Origin: Luminiphilus sp. | GTDB taxonomy: Bacteria > Pseudomonadota > Gammaproteobacteria > Pseudomonadales > Halieaceae | NCBI GenBank assembly: GCA_024638905.1 | Contig: JAHEJH010000047.1 | Span: 44 to 7,719 of the forward strand | DNA: 7,676 bases | Direction: 5' to 3' | Shown here: piece after piece, positions 4,511 through 7,676 of the stretch | How positions within the stretch are numbered: position 1 is the stretch's first letter | How the letters are laid out: each line of letters starts with the position of its first letter | Position numbers and translations under genes: made by a program | The notes under the pieces: generated by a model | What the model saw: the letters and a program-made list of their open reading frames with translations, nothing else | The model's database searches: none | What the model was told of the DNA's origin: nothing

Positions 4511-4576
4511 AGTTAGTGTCAAAAACTAAAACAACACTAACTAACTCGAACCTCGACAAAAAAATATTAGTTAGTG
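4511..4576. repeat. TTAGTG inverted-repeat cluster
   Basis: AGTTAGTGT (4511-4519) is the exact reverse complement of ACACTAACT (4534-4542). CACTAACTAA (4535-4544) is the exact reverse complement of TTAGTTAGTG (4567-4576). The central copy can thus pair with either outer copy. Three related sites in 66 bp suggest an operator cluster or alternative hairpins. Confidence 0.6.
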
Positions 4577-4584
4577 ATATTTTC

Positions 4585-4643
4585 ACGATGCAATCCTGAT
4601 TGATTGTTTACGATTTACGACGCAATCGTGATTGATTATTTAC
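4585..4643. repeat. Two 27-bp iteron-like direct repeats
   Basis: Copies at 4585-4611 and 4617-4643 match at 24 of 27 positions and start 32 bp apart, about three helical turns. Each contains the dyad CAATC-NN-GATTG followed by ATT and TTTAC. Placement in AT-rich DNA resembles Rep-binding iterons, though two copies are few and no rep gene is in the window. A repressor operator is the alternative. Confidence 0.6.
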
Positions 4644-4706
4644 ATCGACTTTTTTCAGTTTGTGTTACTTAGCGGGAAAAGTACGATTGCAAAAAAGATT
4701 TAGTTA

Positions 4707-4729
4707 TTGAGAATGAGAATCATTCTCAA
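4707..4729. promoter_or_regulatory. Fur-box-like dyad
   Basis: The arms TTGAGAATGA and TCATTCTCAA are perfectly complementary around GAA. The 19-bp core at 4709-4727 matches the classical Fur box GATAATGATAATCATTATC at 16 of 19 positions. An outer GCAAAAA / TTTTTGC pair flanks it at about 4687-4693 and 4739-4745. No gene obviously under its control starts nearby. A non-Fur repressor with a similar dyad is possible. Confidence 0.5.
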
Positions 4730-4748
4730 AAAGGACACTTTTTGCGGT

Positions 4749-4762
4749 AGTACAAATGTACT
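4749..4762. promoter_or_regulatory. LexA-box match (right)
   Basis: AGTAC-AAAT-GTACT fits the cyanobacterial LexA consensus at every position, and the dyad extends to GTAGTAC / GTACTAC (4747-4764). It lies 42 bp from the Fur-like core midpoint. The controlled promoter is unclear; on the minus strand it would serve transcripts entering the AT-rich hub. Confidence 0.65.
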
Positions 4763-4813
4763 ACTGAAAATCGGAAATTTTGTGTGTGTGAGTGTGAAAA
4801 AATGACCCCCTAT

Positions 4814-4896
4814 AAAACCGACCCCTTGCGAGTCTCCGGGGCCTTAGAAAACCGACCCCTTGCGAGTCTCCTTAAACCACATCCTCGCAAGTCTCC
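4814..4896. repeat. 24-bp repeat array at the 3' end of the 94-aa gene
   Basis: Identical 24-bp units lie at 4814-4837 and 4848-4871 (plus-strand AAAACCGACCCC then TTGCGAGTCTCC), 34 bp apart. A degenerate third copy at 4873-4896, about 17 of 24 identical, lies within the last codons of the 94-aa gene. The array thus looks derived from, or grown into, that gene's end. It could be a recombination or attachment site, or slipped-strand duplication. Confidence 0.65.
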
Positions 4897-5156
4897 GACT
4901 CGATCGAAATCTTCAGCATCGATGGCGGAAAGCCCGCCACCATGTTCTGCTGAATCAATGGCCCCTTGAAGTCTTCAGGCACCGAAGAAGCCTGGACCTC
5001 AAGCAAACCATCAAGCACATCCACTAGGTGGTTGCGTGACGCCTTACGCAGAAGCTTTTTGATTTTCACAATGTCGTCCCAGTTAGCCAGCAGGTAGTGG
5101 TCGACATTCATCGCACGCTGAAGCATGTGCATCGTTGTCTGGTCTGAATCAGTCAT
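4872..5156 (-). CDS. Hypothetical 94-aa protein
   Basis: This 94-aa protein is unrecognised. It looks mainly helical (QRAMNVDHYLLANWDDIVKI, then KKLLRKASRNHLVDVLDGLL). The C-terminal part, GPLIQQNMVAGFPPSMLKIS, ends acidic in SETCEDVV. It has no membrane segment and is probably cytoplasmic. It is the third gene of the ribbon-helix-helix operon. The ATG at 5156 overlaps the stop of the 51-aa gene by 8 nt, which favours it over in-frame starts deep in that gene; an ATG three codons upstream is also possible. Its last codons form a degenerate copy of the adjoining 24-bp repeat, so its C-terminus may have been altered. No terminator hairpin with a T-run follows. Confidence 0.6.
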   Translation of the reverse strand: MTDSDQTTMHMLQRAMNVDHYLLANWDDIVKIKKLLRKASRNHLVDVLDGLLEVQASSVPEDFKGPLIQQNMVAGFPPSMLKISIESETCEDVV

Positions 5157-5304
5157 CGGTTTCATCAATCGCTTTTTGCAGGCGCTCTTGCAGGTCGCGG
5201 AGCATTTCATGACGTGGCGAGCCAGACATGCGGCTAAACATCTCCAGCTCCCAGCCAATGGCGTCTACCAAGACGCCCATCTCAATCTTGTTAGTGAGAA
5301 TCAC
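5149..5304 (-). CDS. Hypothetical 51-aa protein with GTG start
   Basis: This small gene sits between the ribbon-helix-helix gene and the 94-aa gene. The GTG start overlaps the upstream stop as GTGA, and its own stop lies inside the next gene's start region. The product begins (M)ILTNKIEMGVLVDAIGWELE and ends QERLQKAIDETDD. It is short, acidic and helical, with a likely C-terminal amphipathic helix. I do not recognise it. The four-base overlap, full use of the gap and protein-like composition favour a real, translationally coupled gene. The main doubt is its length. Confidence 0.6.
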   Translation of the reverse strand: MILTNKIEMGVLVDAIGWELEMFSRMSGSPRHEMLRDLQERLQKAIDETDD

Positions 5305-5726
5305 TGTGCAGCCTCCTGCTCTTTCTTAGCAGCTTCTTTCGCTTCGTAGTCTTGCTTGCGCTGGGCGTGCAGCTCGTCGGTTCGAGTGATCTCAGCTTGT
5401 AAGTCAAAAGAATCTGCCTGCTCCAACTCGTGCTCTATGTCCGCAAGAACGTTTCCACGAATCTCCTCGGCCCAAGGGTGAGCGCCGTAATACTCAGTTC
5501 CAAAACAAGGGGTGGCAAGGGGATACTTAGCCATGCTTTCCCTGTCCTCGTCGGTGTAGTCACACTGAAGCTTGTGGACGTAATAAGTCTCCTCGTTGAA
5601 CATGTAAGACACGCCTTCAGAAAGAGCCATCCAAACAAGGTGCTCTACAGAACGCATCTGATCCTTTGCAACGGCAGCTAAGTAGTGATGCTGCTTGTCA
5701 GTGAGGCGGAATGAAACGGTTTTCAT
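5301..5726 (-). CDS. Ribbon-helix-helix DNA-binding protein, 141 aa
   Basis: The N-terminus has the ribbon-helix-helix (Arc/CopG-type) pattern: a strand at 2-8 (KTVSFRL), helix 1 at about 10-22 (DKQHHYLAAVAKD) and helix 2 at about 26-37 (VEHLVWMALSEG). Such proteins dimerise and insert the strand pair into the major groove, usually as repressors. The C-terminal half is acidic, and residues about 108-141 look like a charged coiled coil (DELHAQRKQDYEAKEAAKKE). At 141 aa it is longer than minimal CopG-type repressors, so the tail may bind a partner. It is first in a three-gene operon behind a strong promoter with two GGGCAT-type sites, which suggests autorepression. No Shine-Dalgarno is evident. 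A relaxosome accessory protein or antitoxin is the alternative. Confidence 0.7.
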   Translation of the reverse strand: MKTVSFRLTDKQHHYLAAVAKDQMRSVEHLVWMALSEGVSYMFNEETYYVHKLQCDYTDEDRESMAKYPLATPCFGTEYYGAHPWAEEIRGNVLADIEHELEQADSFDLQAEITRTDELHAQRKQDYEAKEAAKKEQEAAQ

Positions 5727-5745
5727 TGTCGTAGTGAGAAATAAT

Positions 5746-5756
5746 GGGTAATGCCC
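5746..5756. promoter_or_regulatory. Operator-like repeat, downstream copy
   Basis: On the minus strand GGGCATTACCC matches 9 of 11 positions of the GGGCATAGCCC in the promoter spacer. It falls at about +9 to +19 of the predicted transcript. Two copies on the same strand are typical of ribbon-helix-helix operators. Confidence 0.45.
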
Positions 5757-5770
5757 TTAGGCATGTGCAA

Positions 5771-5799
5771 ATCCTACAGGGCTATGCCCTGCATGTCAA
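5771..5799 (-). promoter_or_regulatory. Strong promoter with operator dyad in its spacer
   Basis: On the minus strand TTGACA (5794-5799) and TAGGAT (5771-5776) are exactly 17 nt apart. The spacer holds the perfect dyad CAGGGC-ATA-GCCCTG (5777-5791), so a bound dimer would block RNA polymerase. Transcription should start near 5764 with a leader of about 38 nt. The -35 overlaps the stop codon of the zinc-ribbon gene. Confidence 0.75.
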
Positions 5800-6086
5800 C
5801 GCTCGCTCTTGATCGCTGCTGCGATCTTGTCGACAACCTCCAGCTTCACTCCAAAGTCAGCTCTACGGCGACCATCAGTTCGCTTGCCGCCGCGATCCCT
5901 GTAGCAAAAGGCTGAAGCCTCTAAAGACACCTCAACAGTCCCCCAGATGTGATCGCAAGAATGACACTGCCGACGGCGTGACACGACGCTGCCTGTTGTG
6001 TGACGACTCTCCAAAACCTTGATAAGAGAAGCATTGCAATTAGGACACCTCAAAACTTCTTCATCGCCAGCGCCCACAAAGGGCAT
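5796..6086 (-). CDS. NrdR-like zinc-ribbon protein, 96 aa
   Basis: The N-terminal half is a zinc ribbon: C14-P-N-C17, then ESRHTTGSVVSRRRQC with C41 and C44, then IWGTVE. This is the layout of the NrdR zinc ribbon (CP.C, D/E-S-R, RRR.C..C, F.T.E), which in full-length NrdR binds ribonucleotide-reductase promoters. NrdR's ATP-cone is absent; residues 53-96 are short and basic (DRGGKRTDGRRR) with a terminal helix. It may be a stand-alone nucleic-acid-binding regulator, as small zinc-ribbon proteins of phages often are. The ATG at 6086 has GGAG 10 nt upstream and lies inside the ligase gene, overlapping it by 37 nt. A TTG overlapping the ligase stop would lose little. A real NrdR-type function is unproven. 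Confidence 0.65.
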   Translation of the reverse strand: MPFVGAGDEEVLRCPNCNASLIKVLESRHTTGSVVSRRRQCHSCDHIWGTVEVSLEASAFCYRDRGGKRTDGRRRADFGVKLEVVDKIAAAIKSER

Positions 6087-6847
6087 CTGCTATTAGCTCC
6101 AAGCTCACGCTGCAGGTCGTGCATGAACACCTTCACCACAATGCCGTCAGTAGGCAGCGCCTCGAACAGGTCTCCCATCTTCCAACGTTGGTGCAATGCC
6201 TCAACCTCTTCGGGCTGAGTGCAGACCAAAGTATCTGGCACAAGGAAGCCCCACTCACTCATCACCTGCAAAGAAGCCAGCTCATTCGCCTCAGCATCCA
6301 CCAACGTGTAGGCCATAAAGACCAAGCCATCCCCACCGGGTGTCTTGTTCAGCGATCGCGCAGCATTCTTCTGCGAGAACTCCTGGTCAACGTCGTACAG
6401 CTCACCATTGACCTGCACGGTTCCGGGAGCATCGATCTTCCTCGGGATTGAATCAACAAGGCTGACAGCAGGCATTGCACTACGCCCTGACCTTGTCCAA
6501 GCAGCATCAAGCCTGCCGTCGACATAGCGCAAGGCAACAGCACAGCCATCAATCTTGGGCTGCACGATCAATGGCGTGCCTTCAGGCAACCTCTCCATCC
6601 ATTCACTAAGCGGCCTGTTATCCAGGCTCAGCAAAGCAGTACCTCCGCCAGGCTTCTGCAATTCAGGGGCATGTGGAGCTACTGCCTGCAGCTGCCTAAC
6701 CAGCGCATCAAAATCTTCGTCGGACATCACAGGAGTACCTGCGCGATAAGCAGCATCCGCATTGCGGACCTCGTCGCGCAAAGAGGCGACAGACATCTGG
6801 GTAAAGAGCATGGGTAAGCCGTGATCATATGGCGCGCTGTCGGTCAT
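6050..6847 (-). CDS. NAD+-type DNA ligase, adenylation domain only
   Basis: The product would seal nicks after self-adenylation with NAD+. An N-terminal Ia-like region (about 19-53, with SDEDFD) is followed by LSLDN at 73-77 and the adenylation motif K98-I-D-G101. Then come TRSGR at 118-122, NGEL at 148-151, TDGIVVKV at 233-240 and WALAMKK at 258-264, that is motifs I to V in order. At 265 aa it stops right after motif V. It lacks the OB fold, zinc finger, helix-hairpin-helix and BRCT domains of cellular LigA (about 670 aa). By eye the domain-Ia tyrosine-histidine pair of LigA is not kept. It lies 8 nt after the tail gene and overlaps the zinc-ribbon gene. Alternative ATGs at codons 13 and 18 are possible. 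Whether it can ligate alone is unclear. Confidence 0.82.
   Translation of the reverse strand: MTDSAPYDHGLPMLFTQMSVASLRDEVRNADAAYRAGTPVMSDEDFDALVRQLQAVAPHAPELQKPGGGTALLSLDNRPLSEWMERLPEGTPLIVQPKIDGCAVALRYVDGRLDAAWTRSGRSAMPAVSLVDSIPRKIDAPGTVQVNGELYDVDQEFSQKNAARSLNKTPGGDGLVFMAYTLVDAEANELASLQVMSEWGFLVPDTLVCTQPEEVEALHQRWKMGDLFEALPTDGIVVKVFMHDLQRELGANSRCPLWALAMKKF
6352..6359. repeat. HIP1 octamer within ligase gene
   Basis: GCGATCGC inside the ligase gene is the third copy in the window and the only one in the right-hand block. Confidence 0.65.
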
Positions 6848-6855
6848 GGCAATGG

Positions 6856-7647
6856 CTATCGCAAAGCTTCTTTAAATGCTCGGCGGAAGGTGCCTTCTGC
6901 CCTTCTCTCCACCACCTTGGCAACAAAGCTTTGGTAGTCAAAGATGTTTGGAGTTTTAGGCTTCGACTTGGCATAGGTGAACAGCAGCTGCAGGTCGTTG
7001 CGACCCTTGGCGCGATAGATGCCATCTCCAAGGCCAAAGAGATTGGTCTGCTTAAACGACGTGTTCATCATCCGGTTGTCTGGGATGGAGAAGTACCTGA
7101 AGTTTGCATTTGGATTGAAACCTGTCATTCGACGCTTCGACTGACCAAAGCGCAGTGAGCTATCAAGATCTTTCTTTTGCCTTCTCTTAGGTCTGGATGA
7201 GCTAAGCCCTGTCCAAGCCTTGCTGTATTCGCCCTGAGAAACTTTGCCATAAGAATTTTTGGCGAGATTTCCTTTAACAGGTATTGGGTAGCGATTGCTC
7301 GGCGCGATACCAGCTGCATGCAGGTAGCGGCTGAACTTTGTTTCGTAGGCGGGAGCGCCAACAGTTGATGGATATAAATATCGAGCAGGATCATTTCCTT
7401 TGCCAACATCTTTTCTGAAGTCGAGTTGAACTTCGTAGTTGGAGACAACTTTGTAGTTCAAGCTTTTCAGCGTGAACTGGTTCGGCCTTTCAAAAACCAT
7501 GTTCATGCGATCAGGCACAAACTTATTTGCAATATCAAAACCAAGTCTGCCGATAGCGACCCTTGCGGCCTTAGGCACCTTGGTTCTGGCGTACAGATCT
7601 AATCCTTTGAGAACAGCATCAATGTTGTGGGTAATAGTTTGAGCCAT
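6856..7647 (-). CDS. Phage minor tail / tail-completion protein, gpZ-like
   Basis: This 263-aa protein has the general shape of prophage minor tail protein Z and similar tail-completion proteins. An N-terminal helix-rich region carries VPKAARVAIGRLGFDIANK (about 25-43). RYLYPSTVGAPAYETKFSRYL follows at about 89-109. A basic segment (RPKRRQKKDLDSS) leads to GLGDGIYRAKGRNDLQLLF and a C-terminal helix ending in ERRAEGTFRRAFKEALR. Such proteins act at the tail or head-tail joint during virion assembly. The family call is from overall pattern, with no single diagnostic motif. I chose the ATG at 7647, with AGAGG 8 nt upstream, over a TTG two codons earlier. The gene appears complete. The ligase gene follows after 8 nt, an odd pairing of structural and replication functions. 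Confidence 0.5.
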   Translation of the reverse strand: MAQTITHNIDAVLKGLDLYARTKVPKAARVAIGRLGFDIANKFVPDRMNMVFERPNQFTLKSLNYKVVSNYEVQLDFRKDVGKGNDPARYLYPSTVGAPAYETKFSRYLHAAGIAPSNRYPIPVKGNLAKNSYGKVSQGEYSKAWTGLSSSRPKRRQKKDLDSSLRFGQSKRRMTGFNPNANFRYFSIPDNRMMNTSFKQTNLFGLGDGIYRAKGRNDLQLLFTYAKSKPKTPNIFDYQSFVAKVVERRAEGTFRRAFKEALR

Positions 7648-7676
7648 AACCAATACCTCTCAGGTCTCGTAACCGC

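Larger units (their letters stand above)
4357..4871. other. Gene-free AT-rich control hub
   Basis: No gene is supported between the array promoter and the end of the right-hand operon. Positions 4357-4500 are GC-rich without clear features. Positions 4500 to about 4800 are AT-rich and dense in repeats and operator-like sites, listed separately. The genes to the right are transcribed toward this stretch and the array runs away from it. It could be an operon boundary with control sites or a plasmid-type origin. Confidence 0.6.

Noticed and set aside
4282..4529. Frames on both strands around the array promoter
   Set aside because: They overlap the promoter and 5' hairpin, lack ribosome sites, and have compositions unlike real proteins.
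4781..4793. Short TG repeat as a functional element
   Set aside because: Only six units; common by chance in AT-rich spacer DNA.
4814..4896. CRISPR array
   Set aside because: Only two exact units with a 10-bp gap; spacers are far too short and a third copy is inside a gene.
1..7676. tRNA, rRNA or integrase genes that would define a mobile element
   Set aside because: I saw no tRNA-like fold, rRNA segment or integrase/transposase motif on either strand; only the small HTH protein has a recombinase-like DNA-binding part, without a catalytic domain.

Overview
The window looks like an accessory or mobile-element region from a cyanobacterium, or from a phage or plasmid of one. This rests on three copies of the octamer GCGATCGC (HIP1, over-represented in many cyanobacteria), two perfect matches to the cyanobacterial LexA-box consensus, and phage-type genes at the right end. 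A small high-GC Synechococcus/Cyanobium-like host is my guess, not something the sequence proves. All 16 genes I support lie on the minus strand, so the window is best read from right to left.

Right block (about 4872-7676, moderate GC): a phage-like minor tail/tail-completion gene, an adenylation-domain-only NAD+-type DNA ligase, and an NrdR-like zinc-ribbon protein. A strong sigma70-type promoter with operator-like repeats follows. It drives a short overlapping operon of a ribbon-helix-helix protein, a 51-aa protein too short to be noticed easily, and a 94-aa protein whose 3' end runs into a short repeat array.

Middle AT-rich hub (about 4500-4870): no convincing gene. It holds a LexA box, a Fur-box-like dyad, two 27-bp iteron-like repeats and TTAGTG inverted repeats. 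It looks like a control region, possibly an origin.

GC-rich block (about 519-4500): a promoter near 4327-4356 starts a minus-strand array of ten mostly tiny genes (82, 45, 57, 85, 63, 107, 109, 66, 121 and 362 aa). A terminator follows the 45-aa gene and another closes the array at 519-550. Only the last product is recognisable, as a GP88-family protein. One small protein appears to join a membrane segment to a helix-turn-helix. The starts follow two styles. Genes that follow a real gap carry a C-rich TTACCCC-type leader and no Shine-Dalgarno; three of the four packed tightly against an upstream gene have a GAGG Shine-Dalgarno instead.

Left end (1-518): an AT-rich stretch with a second LexA box, then alternating purine-pyrimidine tracts, a phased 10-bp tandem repeat and several inverted repeats. 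No gene is supported there.

Most of the small proteins match no family I know. The orphan operon ending in GP88, flanked by SOS-type operators, is the best candidate here for an undescribed system.
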